Assembly: GCA_023416335.1 (NCBI GenBank)
Contig: JAEZHY010000189.1
Coordinates: 1 to 27,922 of the forward strand
DNA from: Pseudomonadota bacterium
GTDB lineage: Bacteria > Desulfobacterota > Syntrophobacteria > Syntrophobacterales > Syntrophobacteraceae
Direction: 5' to 3'
Length of the DNA stretch: 27,922 nt
Both the position numbers and the translations under genes were made by a program. Each line of letters begins with the position of its first letter. Within the stretch, counting starts at the first letter, position 1. This document shows positions 1-7,447 of this stretch, piece after piece. The notes beneath the pieces were generated by a model. The model ran no database searches, was not told the DNA's origin, and worked only from the letters and a program-made list of their open reading frames with translations.

Positions 1-171
1 CTTCTGAGCATCCCAGTCTTCCGAAGACCATCCGAGACCTTCTTCCTTGAGCTTCCCATTCAGCTTGTAATAAATAGTAAAATAACGGTCTGGCTTTCCC
101 TTAAAGTTGCGGTTCTTGTGTTCCCGATACCGGACCCCCGGATAATGAGTCTTGAACCATTGATACCCCAT
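1..171 (-). CDS. Tyrosine recombinase/integrase, N-terminal fragment (runs off the window)
   Basis: Reading leftwards from an ATG at 171 there are 57 codons open to the window edge. The protein begins MGYQWFKTHYPGVRYREHK and continues with a Lys/Arg/Tyr-rich stretch (KPDRYFTIYYKLNGK, then KEEGLGWSSEDW). This matches my knowledge of the N-terminal arm-type DNA-binding domain of phage-like tyrosine integrases in deltaproteobacteria. A Shine-Dalgarno GGGGAG lies about 7 bases before the ATG. The catalytic domain is outside the window, so activity cannot be judged. The gene sits about 150 bases from a selenocysteine-tRNA fragment, the expected place for the integrase of an element that targets that tRNA. 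It probably catalyses integration and excision of the element to the left. Confidence 0.8.
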   Translation of the reverse strand, partial: MGYQWFKTHYPGVRYREHKNRNFKGKPDRYFTIYYKLNGKLKEEGLGWSSEDWDAQK

Positions 172-188
172 CAGCGAATCTCCCCTAC

Positions 189-215
189 GTTGGACCAGTC
201 CAACTATGGTCCAAC
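189..215. promoter_or_regulatory. Inverted repeat upstream of the integrase gene
   Basis: GTTGGACC (189-196) and GGTCCAAC (208-215) form a perfect 8-base inverted repeat. Inside it, TGGACCAGTCCA is itself a short palindrome, so the half-site GTCCAA occurs repeatedly within 27 bases just upstream of the integrase start. This is typical of a repressor operator or integrase/excisionase arm site. The protein that binds it is not identifiable from sequence. Confidence 0.45.
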
Positions 216-253
216 CTTTCTGTTTGTCAGCTAATGGGAGCATGGATTTGTGA

Positions 254-287
254 TGGCTCTAAAACCTGACTAAGAGCCAATTCAGGT
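254..287. repeat. Overlapping inverted repeats between integrase gene and tRNA fragment
   Basis: TGGCTCT (254-260) pairs with AGAGCCA (273-279), and ACCTGA (264-269) pairs with TCAGGT (282-287), so two mutually exclusive hairpins interleave. They lie between the integrase start and the att scar, where recombination accessory sites are expected. No function is proven. Confidence 0.4.
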
Positions 288-319
288 AGTCGGGACCTCT
301 TAGAAGGAACGATTTGGGA

Positions 320-388
320 GGACTTCAAATCCGGTGTGGGGGCGTGAAGGCGTTCCCAGGTGGGTTCGATTCCCATGCGCTTCCGCCA
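320..388 (+). pseudogene. selC: 3' fragment of selenocysteine tRNA gene (att scar)
   Basis: The segment has the 3' part of a tRNA-Sec: anticodon loop CTTCAAA (323-329) with anticodon TCA at 325-327; an 8-pair extra arm (337-344 with 351-358), the long variable arm typical of tRNA-Sec; a T arm GTGGG TTCGATT CCCAT (360-376); the 3' acceptor strand GCGCTTCC (377-384); discriminator G385; and encoded CCA (386-388). The 5' half is missing. Only about 15 bases separate a GGAA at 305-308 from the anticodon stem, there is no D arm, and the 5' side of the anticodon stem stops matching at about 320 (318-319 mispair with GG at 333-334). The gene therefore cannot fold as a full tRNA. This is the structure left at the far end of an element inserted into selC. 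An intact copy is expected elsewhere. Confidence 0.78.
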
Positions 389-427
389 ACTTACAAAACA
401 TGCTTTCCTGGTAAATCCTCTTAGCCT

Positions 428-1189
428 TTACTCTCTGCCTATCGCCGCTACCGTTATGCCTGCCTCTTGAAGAGACCGGTGAATTTCGCGGGCCAGTTCC
501 CAGGCACCGGGTGTGTCGCCGTGAACGCAGAGGGTGTCTGCGCTCAGCGTGATTTCTTCCCCCTCGATGCTGGTAAGCTTCCCGGTTTTGACCAGTTTCA
601 GGACACGCTCGCGCACCTTTGCTGGATCGTGGACGACCGCGCCCTCCATTCTTCTCGGCGCGAGCTGGCCGTCGCGGGTGTAGGCCCGGTCGGGAAACGC
701 TTCCAGAGCAGTCTTGAGACCGGCCGCTTTTGCCATATCGGCAATGAGCGACCCGGCAAGCACGAAAAGAATAAGCTCCGGGTCGAATTCCTTCACGGCC
801 TCGATGATTTCTGCGGCTGCGCGTTCGGTTTTGGCGGCATAGTTGTACAGTGCCCCGTGAGGCTTCACGTGCTGGAGCTTCAGTCCTGCAGCCCGAACAA
901 AGCCGGAAATGGCGCCTATCTGGTAGAGGACGTAGTTCTTGATCTCACTCGGAAAAGTCTCCAGGTTTCTACGTCCGTAACCGAGGAGGTCGGGGTATCC
1001 GGGATGCGCCCCAACAGCCACTCCGTTTGACCTGGCTAACTCGACGGTTCGGGCCATGACCATCGGATCCCCTGCATGGAATGCGCAGGCAACGTTTGCC
1101 GAGGTGATAAAGCGGATGATCTTTTCGTCCTCGCCAATCCGGTATGCCCCAAAGCTTTCACCCATATCGCAGTTGATGTCGATTTTCAT
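428..1189 (-). CDS. pxpA: 5-oxoprolinase subunit PxpA (LamB/YcsF family)
   Basis: This 253-residue protein is full length for the LamB/YcsF family and starts MKIDINCDMGESFG, the family's N-terminal signature. Further matches are CAFHAGDP (about 35-42), VGAHPGYPD (about 59-67), VKPHGALYN (about 108-116) and CVHGDTPGA near the C-terminus. PxpA works with PxpB and PxpC to hydrolyse 5-oxoproline to glutamate using ATP, in the cytoplasm. A clear Shine-Dalgarno (GGAAGAGG) lies 5 bases before the ATG. It is the last gene of the minus-strand block and is separated from the other pxp genes by 444 bases containing palindromic repeats, so its expression may be partly uncoupled. Its stop is 39 bases from the selC scar. 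Confidence 0.93.
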   Translation of the reverse strand: MKIDINCDMGESFGAYRIGEDEKIIRFITSANVACAFHAGDPMVMARTVELARSNGVAVGAHPGYPDLLGYGRRNLETFPSEIKNYVLYQIGAISGFVRAAGLKLQHVKPHGALYNYAAKTERAAAEIIEAVKEFDPELILFVLAGSLIADMAKAAGLKTALEAFPDRAYTRDGQLAPRRMEGAVVHDPAKVRERVLKLVKTGKLTSIEGEEITLSADTLCVHGDTPGAWELAREIHRSLQEAGITVAAIGRE

Positions 1190-1305
1190 TTTGTCCTCTT
1201 CCTTCTTGGTTTTCTTTTATGAAATTTCAAAAGGCTGCTGCCGCCCTTTCAGGGCCGTAGGCGTCTTAAAGGCCTGAGAGACGGGCACCAATCGAAAAAG
1301 GGCCA

Positions 1306-1338
1306 TAGGATGGGTGGGAGCGGAGCGGGAACCCATCG
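1306..1338. repeat. REP-like palindrome, copy 1
   Basis: GATGGGT (1309-1315) and ACCCATC (1331-1337) form a 7-base stem around a GAGCGGAGC-containing loop, preceded by TAGGATGGGTG. The same TAGGATGGGTG...AACCCATCG string occurs inverted at 1481-1502. GATGGGT/ACCCATC hairpins with CTAC or TAGG edges resemble dispersed extragenic palindromes known in many bacteria. Confidence 0.55.
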
Positions 1339-1480
1339 TTTTTAAGCTCCTTCCCCTTTCAGCAGCCGGGAAGCTCATGGACTGTCGAATACGATTTCTT
1401 TTTCCGTACGACAATTTTCCCATGTTTCCAGGCGCCGACTTATGTCTCTCCGGCCAATCATTCCCTGGCGTTTCGAGAAG

Positions 1481-1502
1481 CGATGGGTTGTCACCCATCC
1501 TA
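1481..1502. repeat. REP-like palindrome, copy 2 (inverted relative to copy 1)
   Basis: CGATGGGT (1481-1488), loop TGTC, then ACCCATC (1493-1499) followed by CTA. On the minus strand this reads TAGGATGGGTGACAACCCATCG, the same edges as copy 1. Two inverted copies about 170 bases apart make a BIME-like or miniature-element arrangement. Confidence 0.55.
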
Positions 1503-1619
1503 CGGCCCATTCAGTCGATTCTCTTTGGTAATTTCGCTAATTTCGTGGCTGAAAGTCTCTGCCTTTTTGTATCTTGGGTTACGGCTCTGTTGCTTCCAGG
1601 CGTGCTTAAGGGTCTTAAA

Positions 1620-1634
1620 GGGGAACGCTTCCCC
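1620..1634 (-). terminator. Palindrome just after the DUF1445 gene, possible weak terminator
   Basis: On the minus strand GGGGAAGCGTTCCCC followed by TTT overlaps the TAG stop of the upstream gene. The stem is 6 pairs with a 3-base loop. The short T run makes it at best a weak terminator or an mRNA-end stabiliser ahead of the gap before pxpA. Confidence 0.4.
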
Positions 1635-2416
1635 TACCCCTCGGCAAGGCTTTCATTCAGAATGTCGGTGATGAACATGTGCCCCGGGGCGTGAGTAATG
1701 CACTTGTCAAGTCCCCCCGAGAGGACCGCAAGGGAAGATGTTACGCCACAGGCCCAGAAGACCGGGGTTTCCCCTTCCCTGATGCTCACCGGGTCACCGA
1801 AATCCGGCCTGTCCAGATCTTTTATGCCGAGCACTTCGGGATCGCCGACGTGGACCGGCGCACCGTGAACCGAGGCATACCGGCCCGTCACACGGACGGA
1901 TCGGCTGACCAGTTCATGACGGATCGGCCTCATACTGACGACCAGGGGGGACGAGAACCGCCCTGCAGGAACACAGGTGCGGTTTGTGATGTACATGGAA
2001 ACGTTTTTGCCCTCGTCGATATTGCGAACCGGCACTCCGGCCGCGATCAGGGCATGCTCGAAACTGAAGCTGCACCCCAGAAGAAAACTCACCATCTGCG
2101 GGCCGAAGTGCTCAGTAATATCGGGAATTTCAGCCGTCATCTTCCCGTTTTCCCAAATCCTGTAGAGCGGGACGTCCTTTCTGATGTCGGCGCCGGGTGC
2201 GGTGAGCCTTGGTTCGATCCGGCCCGCCTCGATCACCTCAAGCACAGGGCATGGTTTAGGGTTTCGCTGGCAGAATAGGAGGAACTCGAACGCGTGGGCG
2301 CTGTCGAGTATCACAAGGTTTGTCTGGGCATATGCGGGAGCGAGGCCGGATGTCGGGCGCGTCCACTCACCTGTCCTGATTCTTTGCCGAATTTCGCCCG
2401 GGTCGTTTCTGATCAT
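1634..2416 (-). CDS. DUF1445 / YcsI-type D-glutamate cyclase family protein
   Basis: This 260-residue protein is the usual full length for the DUF1445 (YcsI, 'putative hydro-lyase') family. Recognisable stretches are the N-terminal IRQRIRTGEWTRPTSGLAPAY, the LVSFLLGCSFSFE-like segment (here MVSFLLGCSFSFEHAL, about 106-121), RPI near 164, GDP motifs near 192 and 208, and a C-terminal FWACGVTSS...APGHMFITD. Family knowledge: related proteins (the DGLUCY family) convert D-glutamate to 5-oxo-D-proline, and bacterial members often sit next to pxp genes. Here it lies between pxpC and pxpA, which supports that role. The start ATG overlaps the pxpC stop (ATGA), indicating translational coupling. The reaction in this organism is inferred, not shown. 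Confidence 0.85.
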   Translation of the reverse strand: MIRNDPGEIRQRIRTGEWTRPTSGLAPAYAQTNLVILDSAHAFEFLLFCQRNPKPCPVLEVIEAGRIEPRLTAPGADIRKDVPLYRIWENGKMTAEIPDITEHFGPQMVSFLLGCSFSFEHALIAAGVPVRNIDEGKNVSMYITNRTCVPAGRFSSPLVVSMRPIRHELVSRSVRVTGRYASVHGAPVHVGDPEVLGIKDLDRPDFGDPVSIREGETPVFWACGVTSSLAVLSGGLDKCITHAPGHMFITDILNESLAEG

Positions 2417-3354
2417 AGAAAATGCTTTCTTATGAGGTATTCGTTTCGCATGTAGATTTCACGGGCCTGCCAGAGGTCGATCTTTTCGAAACGCACGCGG
2501 TCGCCGGGGGCGAGTTGAGCAACCAGGGGCAGGTCGGATGAAATTACAACCGCAATTTTCACATATCCGCCGGTCGTCTGGCTGTCCGCCCCCAGGATCG
2601 TCGGCAGACCGTTTCCGTGCACCTGCACGGCCCCCGGGCAGGTACCGTCGGAGATGATATCGGCACCGGCTGGCAAATCAAGGACAGGGCCGGAAAACGA
2701 AATCCCCATGCGGTCAGCGCGCGTTGTTACTTCATACTGATTCGAGAAAAAAGCGGCCCTGCCTGCTTCGGATATGCTTTCGTCTTGCGGCCCGGGGATG
2801 ACGCGCAGGGTCGGTTCTCTGGAATATTTCGGAATGAGCATGGATGGAACAGAGGATTTCAAAGCCGCTGGCTGAGGGACTCCAAGGGGCAGTACATCTC
2901 CCGCCCGAAGCATTCTTCCGCAAAAGCCGCCGAATCCGCCCCGCACGTATGTAGACCGACTGTCCATAACCGGCTCGACGTCAATCCCGCCCGAAATCGT
3001 TAAGTACGTGCGAAGACCTGCTCCGGAAGGCGGTCCAATAGTCAGGATGCTGCCTTTTCTTGCATGATTCGCCTGCCAGAGGGGCACCGGCCCGGAGTCG
3101 ATAACGATCCCGCTCTGTGCGCCGGTAACGGCGAAATCGGTATCGCAGTGGAATTCGACCCGAAAGCCGCCCAGTGTGATCTCGATCCCGGCTGCCGAAT
3201 CGGTATTTCCGACAAGCAGGTTACCGATTCTAAGGGCCTGCAGATCCATCGCCCCGGACAAAGGCACCCCCATGCTCCTGTAGCCGAATCGCCCCCGGTC
3301 CTGCACGGTCGCAAACGGTCCCGGCTCAAGTATCCGAATGCCTCTCAAACTCAT
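2413..3354 (-). CDS. pxpC: 5-oxoprolinase subunit PxpC (biotin-dependent carboxyltransferase/KipA family, AHS2)
   Basis: The start of the mature fold, IRILEPGPFATVQDRGRFGYRS, is the N-terminal signature of the AHS2/KipA family. It is followed by GVPLSGAMDLQALRIGNLLVGN and, near the C-terminus, GYVKIAVVISSDLPLVAQLAPGD. The length of about 313 residues is normal for PxpC. It forms the ATP-dependent 5-oxoprolinase with PxpA and PxpB. The start is uncertain. ATG 3354 has GAGGG directly against it. A TTG at 3348 would have GAGGG at good spacing. A GTG at 3387 gives 11 more residues behind GAGGCGG. All of them overlap the end of pxpB, so coupling with pxpB is likely. The stop overlaps the next gene in an ATGA. 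Confidence 0.9.
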   Translation of the reverse strand: MSLRGIRILEPGPFATVQDRGRFGYRSMGVPLSGAMDLQALRIGNLLVGNTDSAAGIEITLGGFRVEFHCDTDFAVTGAQSGIVIDSGPVPLWQANHARKGSILTIGPPSGAGLRTYLTISGGIDVEPVMDSRSTYVRGGFGGFCGRMLRAGDVLPLGVPQPAALKSSVPSMLIPKYSREPTLRVIPGPQDESISEAGRAAFFSNQYEVTTRADRMGISFSGPVLDLPAGADIISDGTCPGAVQVHGNGLPTILGADSQTTGGYVKIAVVISSDLPLVAQLAPGDRVRFEKIDLWQAREIYMRNEYLIRKHFL

Positions 3355-4012
3355 CCCTCGTAATTGGTATGAAGCGGACAGAATCACCCGCCTCGATCAG
3401 AAAAGGGGCTTTTCTCGATGGATCGAAAAGCTTCAGCGGAGTTCTTCCGATAAGCTGCCAGCCGCCCGGACTCTCTATCGGGTAAATCCCGGTCTGCTGA
3501 TCGGCTATCCCGACTGTGCCGGCAGGGACTTTTTTCCTTGGCTCGCTTTTCCTTGGCGTATGGAGCCGCTCATCAAGTCCGCCAAGGTACGGAAACCCCG
3601 GCGTGAACCCGATCATGTAGACCCGGTATACGGGCGCGCAGTGAAGGCGGACCGCTTCGTCCGGATCGAGTTTGTGGAATGAGGCCACTTCATCCAGGTC
3701 CGGGCCGAATTCTCCTCCGTAGCAGACCGGGACCTCCCTTACTTTTGAGGCCTCTTCGCCGATATCTGAACCGGATTCCACGTGCTCTTCCACAATTTGC
3801 ACCAGCCGCTCGAATGAGCAAGCCATTGGATCGTATTGGATAAACAGCGAGCGGTAGGTGGGATTTAGATCGAGCACCCCCAGTGGTTTTGTGGATTTGA
3901 GAGCTTCAAAAAGGCGGCGGACGCGAGAGTTGATCTCAGGGTCGATCCGATCGCCGAATTCAACGGTGATTCCGGTGTCGCCGCAAAGGAGTATTCGGGG
4001 GGTGGTATCCAT
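3326..4012 (-). CDS. pxpB: 5-oxoprolinase subunit PxpB (KipI family, AHS1)
   Basis: This 228-residue protein has the AHS1/KipI layout: an N-terminal GDTGITVEFGDRID (about 11-24), a middle VPVCYGGEFGPDLDEVA, then the highly conserved YMIGFTPGFPYLGGLD and GTVGIADQQTGIYPIESPGG, ending GWQLIGRTPLKLFD. It pairs with PxpC; the pair is often misnamed allophanate hydrolase subunits. It follows livF by 59 bases on the same strand with no visible terminator between, so it probably belongs to the same transcript as the transporter genes. The ribosome-binding site is poor (AGGA about 13 bases upstream), so translation may depend on upstream genes. Confidence 0.92.
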   Translation of the reverse strand: MDTTPRILLCGDTGITVEFGDRIDPEINSRVRRLFEALKSTKPLGVLDLNPTYRSLFIQYDPMACSFERLVQIVEEHVESGSDIGEEASKVREVPVCYGGEFGPDLDEVASFHKLDPDEAVRLHCAPVYRVYMIGFTPGFPYLGGLDERLHTPRKSEPRKKVPAGTVGIADQQTGIYPIESPGGWQLIGRTPLKLFDPSRKAPFLIEAGDSVRFIPITRDEFERHSDT

Positions 4013-4071
4013 ATTGCGGTAGTCGTCCTATATTCCAGGATAGTGTTCCGCCGAGCCGCCAATATTTCCGG

Positions 4072-4785
4072 TTACAATCCCAGGAAAGCCTTCCTCACCA
4101 TTTCGCTCGAAAGCAACTCCGCACCTGTGCCTTCCTGGACGATTCGACCAGACTGCAGAACGTACCCGCGATCGCCTATCTCAAGGCTTTCGCGCACGTT
4201 TTGTTCGACCAGCAGTATGGTCAGGCCCTGCTCTTTCAATTTCACAACCGTCTCGAACAACTCGTCTACGAGCTTGGGTGAAAGGCCGAGGGTCGGTTCA
4301 TCCAGCATTAGAATAAGGGGATTGCTCATCAGGCCGCGGCCGATTGCAAGCATTTGCTGTTCGCCGCCCGACAGGGTCGAGGCCGCTTGTTTTCGGCGCT
4401 CGCGAAGCCTTGGGAATAGTTCGTAGATCGACTCCAGGTTTTCCTGAATCCCTGCTCTTGCCTTTGGCAGGTATGCTCCGAGCAGCAGGTTGTCTTCGAC
4501 ACTGAATGGGCTGAACAGCATTCGCTCTTCCGGCACATAAACCATGCCCATCCGCACAACTGCCTCGGTTCTCGATCCCTGTATCGGTTTATCCTGGAAC
4601 AGAATCCTGCCCGCCGTCACCGGCAGGGTGCCCATCAGCGCCCGAAGAATGGTCGATTTGCCGGCGCCGTTTGACCCCACCATGCAAACCGTCTCGCCGG
4701 AATTGACCTTGAACGATACTCCGTGGATCACGGGGATTCCCGAGTAGCCGACCCGAATGTCGTTTGCTTCGAGAAGTGCCGTCAT
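4072..4785 (-). CDS. livF: HAAT ABC transporter ATP-binding protein LivF
   Basis: This 237-residue ABC ATPase has Walker A GSNGAGKS (37-44), signature LSGGEQQ (138-144), Walker B LILMLDEP (157-164) and the LivF-type YVPEER segment (about 83-88). It is one of two ATPases driving the LivH-LivM permease at the inner membrane. Its ATG overlaps the livG stop by one base (TAATG), so the two are coupled. Linkage to pxpB immediately downstream suggests that the substrate may be a pyroglutamate- or glutamate-related compound rather than leucine. Confidence 0.93.
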   Translation of the reverse strand: MTALLEANDIRVGYSGIPVIHGVSFKVNSGETVCMVGSNGAGKSTILRALMGTLPVTAGRILFQDKPIQGSRTEAVVRMGMVYVPEERMLFSPFSVEDNLLLGAYLPKARAGIQENLESIYELFPRLRERRKQAASTLSGGEQQMLAIGRGLMSNPLILMLDEPTLGLSPKLVDELFETVVKLKEQGLTILLVEQNVRESLEIGDRGYVLQSGRIVQEGTGAELLSSEMVRKAFLGL

Positions 4786-5534
4786 TATGAAACCTTCCCG
4801 GCGTATTCGCGCGCGTATTTCTCGCCGAGGTATGCCTTGATGACATCGGGTGTGCCGAGCACCGTCCCGGGCTCTCCTTCAGCGATCTTGCGGCCGTAGT
4901 CGAGCACGATCACCCTGGAGCAGAGCCTGGTTACCATCTCCATTACATGTTCGATCAAAATGCAGGTAATGCCGTGTTCCTGGTGGATATTGAGGATTAG
5001 TTTAGAGATTTCCTCGACCTCCTGCGGCACCAAGCCTGCCGCCACTTCATCGAGCAGGAGCATCTTAGGCCTGGTGGCGATCGCCGTTGCCATGACCACC
5101 CGCTTCTGGGCGGCAATCGGGAGGTGGTTTACAAGTGAATTTGCAAGATGGGATATTTGAAGGTTTCCTAATATTTCGTCAGCTTCACCAGATGCCCGTG
5201 ACCTGCCCCTGGTGTTCATAAAACAGCCGACCATCACGTTTTCTTTCACCGTCAAATCACCGGATGCGGCATACACCTGAAACGTGCGGGTAAGTCCCAG
5301 CCTTGCTATCCGGTGCGGTGGAAACCTCGTGATGTCCCGTCCTTCAAACAGGATGTTTCCGGAATCGATTTTGTGAACACCCGCAATGCAGTTAAAAAGA
5401 GTTGTCTTGCCCGCTCCGTTCGGGCCGATGATCCCGAGCAACTCGCCCTTTTCCGCCGTGAAAGAGACGCTGTCGTTTGCGACAAGCCCGCCGAATTTTT
5501 TCGTAAGGCCGCGTACGTCGAGCATTCCGCTCAT
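4785..5534 (-). CDS. livG: HAAT ABC transporter ATP-binding protein LivG
   Basis: The start is taken at the ATG that overlaps the livM stop (ATGA at 5531-5534), giving 249 residues. The open frame extends upstream but only inside livM. Walker A is GPNGAGKT (37-44). The usual LSGGQ signature is replaced by LPIAAQKR, and Walker B ends LLLDEVAAGL rather than LDEP; both are variants I know from LivG-like ATPases. The C-terminal segment ending VIKAYLGEKYA is typical of LivG. It pairs with LivF on the LivHM permease. Three ATPase/permease junctions in a row are overlapping, so the operon is tight. Confidence 0.92.
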   Translation of the reverse strand: MSGMLDVRGLTKKFGGLVANDSVSFTAEKGELLGIIGPNGAGKTTLFNCIAGVHKIDSGNILFEGRDITRFPPHRIARLGLTRTFQVYAASGDLTVKENVMVGCFMNTRGRSRASGEADEILGNLQISHLANSLVNHLPIAAQKRVVMATAIATRPKMLLLDEVAAGLVPQEVEEISKLILNIHQEHGITCILIEHVMEMVTRLCSRVIVLDYGRKIAEGEPGTVLGTPDVIKAYLGEKYAREYAGKVS

Positions 5535-6538
5535 GCTCCGACCCTCCGCCGCAGGCGACCGACTATTCCCCAGATCCCCCGCGGCTCGAATGCCGAGATC
5601 AGCATAATGACGGCACCGTAGATGATGACGTCCAGCCCGACCAGCCCGGCCTTGGCGCCGAGCCATTCTTTCAGATAACTCTTCATGGGGATCATGATGG
5701 CTGTCCCAATCATCGGCCCCCACAGTGACCCGACTCCGCCGAGCATCGCCATTAGCGCGATGAGAATCGAAATATCGAGGCTCATGGTGTCTTCGGGTTC
5801 AATGTTTTTGATGTAGCAGGAGTGAAACGACCCCACCATACTGACAAACGAAACCGCAATCGCGTAGGTTTTGATTTTGGCCCAGTGAACGTTGATTCCG
5901 AGCGACCGGGCAACCTCTTCGTTGTCTTTTATCGCCCTCAGCTGAAACCCCAGCCGTGACTTCCTGAAGCTGTTGATGAAAAGAAAACCGATCAGGAAGA
6001 ATCCGAAAATGAAGTAATAATAGTAGGTATCGTTCAGGAAGATCATGTGGAGGAAATCGGGCGACTTGTACCGGGTGACCGGTATTTCCAGCCCGCGAGC
6101 GGCCCCCACAAATCCCCAAACCTCGAATATGTCCTTTACAACCAGCGAGGTCGCGATGCTTGCGATTGCGAAGTAGTGGCCCTTGAGCCTGAAAAGCGGA
6201 ATTCCGATCACCGCGGACCAGCAGATCGCAATCAGCATCCCCAAAGGGGCCGACAGCCAGAACGGTGTGTCCCAGCGGATCACCATAACGCTTGTGGTGT
6301 ATGCTCCGATTCCCAAAAACTGTGCAAGGCCGAGGTCCACCTGCCCGCCGTAGCCGCCAATCGTGTTCCAGCCCATGCTGTAGAGCGAGAACATGAAAAA
6401 CTGGATCATCGTGGCCATCGCAAAGGATGAATGCGGGAATGCCGGATATGCGGCCATAAACAACACGGCCAGCCCCGCCAAGACAAGTTCCATGCGGGGA
6501 AGATCCCTGAAATCAAACGCGTTTTTCAGCGCTTCCAA
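5531..6538 (-). CDS. livM: HAAT ABC transporter permease LivM
   Basis: This is a membrane permease with multiple hydrophobic segments, starting near LVLAGLAVLFMAAYPAF. It carries the LivM signatures GGYGGQVDLGLAQFLGIGAYT and RAIKDNEEVARSLGIN, the EAA-like coupling loop that contacts the ATPases. I chose a TTG at 6538 (335 residues) because GAGGGGGC lies 8 bases before it and it overlaps the livH end. An ATG at 6493 (320 residues) would begin almost inside the first membrane segment and has a weaker ribosome-binding site. The longer open frame to 6667 lies within livH and is unlikely. The protein forms the membrane channel with LivH. Confidence 0.9.
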   Translation of the reverse strand: MEALKNAFDFRDLPRMELVLAGLAVLFMAAYPAFPHSSFAMATMIQFFMFSLYSMGWNTIGGYGGQVDLGLAQFLGIGAYTTSVMVIRWDTPFWLSAPLGMLIAICWSAVIGIPLFRLKGHYFAIASIATSLVVKDIFEVWGFVGAARGLEIPVTRYKSPDFLHMIFLNDTYYYYFIFGFFLIGFLFINSFRKSRLGFQLRAIKDNEEVARSLGINVHWAKIKTYAIAVSFVSMVGSFHSCYIKNIEPEDTMSLDISILIALMAMLGGVGSLWGPMIGTAIMIPMKSYLKEWLGAKAGLVGLDVIIYGAVIMLISAFEPRGIWGIVGRLRRRVGA

Positions 6539-7440
6539 CCGAACAGCCCCCTCGGGCGCACGATCATGATGATGAAGTACGCCAGGTATACCCACGTGTA
6601 CTTGAACGGGGTCATTGAGATACCGCCCATCCAACTGCTCTCGGTGAGCATGGTGAAATAGTCCCAAAAACCGGGAATTTCGGTAATCATCCCGATAATG
6701 ATACCCGCAACAAGCGCACCCGGGACGCTCCCGAACCCGCCCAGGGCAACCGTTGCGAAGGCGATCATGGTGAAAAGCAATCCAACGTATGGTGTAACCG
6801 ACCAGAAGTTAACCAGCAGCGCGCCGGCAATAGTGACCGTACCACCGCCAATAGCCCAGGCCAGCGCGTTCATGCGCTCAGTCGGAATTCCCATGTACCG
6901 GGCCCCCTGCGCGTTGAGCGCTGTTGCGAGCATCGCCTTGCCCGTTCGGGTTCTGTTTATGAGAAGCCAGACGGCAAGAAAGGCAGCAATCGACAGCACC
7001 GCACCCGCAAGTTTGGTCGCCGGGAACACTATCCCCATACCGAGATCGAAAACCGAGCCCACCAAAATTCCGGACGAGATTGTGCGGTCTTCGGACCCGA
7101 AGGCGAGAAGGGCGATGTTTCGCAAAAGCAGCATCAGGCCGAAGGTCCCAAGGAGCTGGGCAACCATCGGGCCCCGAAGCAGGAAGCGCACGAACCCGGT
7201 ATAGCACGCGAGTCCCAGGGCGCATCCGAATGCGCCTGTAAGGGGAATGGTCAGCAGCGGGTCGATCCTGAATGCTTCGGATGCAAAGAGTGTGGTGTAC
7301 ATGCCGAGCATCAGGAACTCACCGTGCGCAAAATTCACGATATCCATCATTCCGAAGATGATGGTGAGCCCCAGGGCGATCAGCGCGAACACAAGCCCGA
7401 TGAGAATACCCGATACGATCGATCCTGCGAGAATTTCCAT
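6526..7440 (-). CDS. livH: HAAT ABC transporter permease LivH
   Basis: This 304-residue inner-membrane permease starts MEILAGSIVSGILIGLVFAL and continues with the family signature GLTIIFGMMDIVNFAHGEF (about 24-42). An EAA-like loop (ALNAQGARYMGI) lies near 180-191, and the C-terminus is RPRGLFGWKR. It forms the translocation path with LivM. The binding-protein gene ends 7 bases upstream on the same strand, so the five transporter genes form one operon in the order binding protein, H, M, G, F. Confidence 0.93.
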   Translation of the reverse strand: MEILAGSIVSGILIGLVFALIALGLTIIFGMMDIVNFAHGEFLMLGMYTTLFASEAFRIDPLLTIPLTGAFGCALGLACYTGFVRFLLRGPMVAQLLGTFGLMLLLRNIALLAFGSEDRTISSGILVGSVFDLGMGIVFPATKLAGAVLSIAAFLAVWLLINRTRTGKAMLATALNAQGARYMGIPTERMNALAWAIGGGTVTIAGALLVNFWSVTPYVGLLFTMIAFATVALGGFGSVPGALVAGIIIGMITEIPGFWDYFTMLTESSWMGGISMTPFKYTWVYLAYFIIMIVRPRGLFGWKR

Positions 7441-7447
7441 GCCGGGA

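Larger units (their letters stand above)
1190..1633. other. 444-base intergenic gap inside the pxp block
   Basis: No convincing gene is present. The gap holds a terminator-like palindrome directly after the upstream gene and a pair of palindromic repeats about 170 bases apart, described separately. The small open frames here carry no recognisable domain or ribosome-binding site and follow the repeat structure. Confidence 0.6.

Noticed and set aside
320..388. A functional tRNA-Sec gene
   Set aside because: The 5' acceptor strand, D arm and 5' side of the anticodon stem are absent, so it cannot form a complete tRNA.
1217..1694. Small open frames in the pxpA/DUF1445 gap
   Set aside because: They run through palindromic repeats in both directions and encode no recognisable protein.
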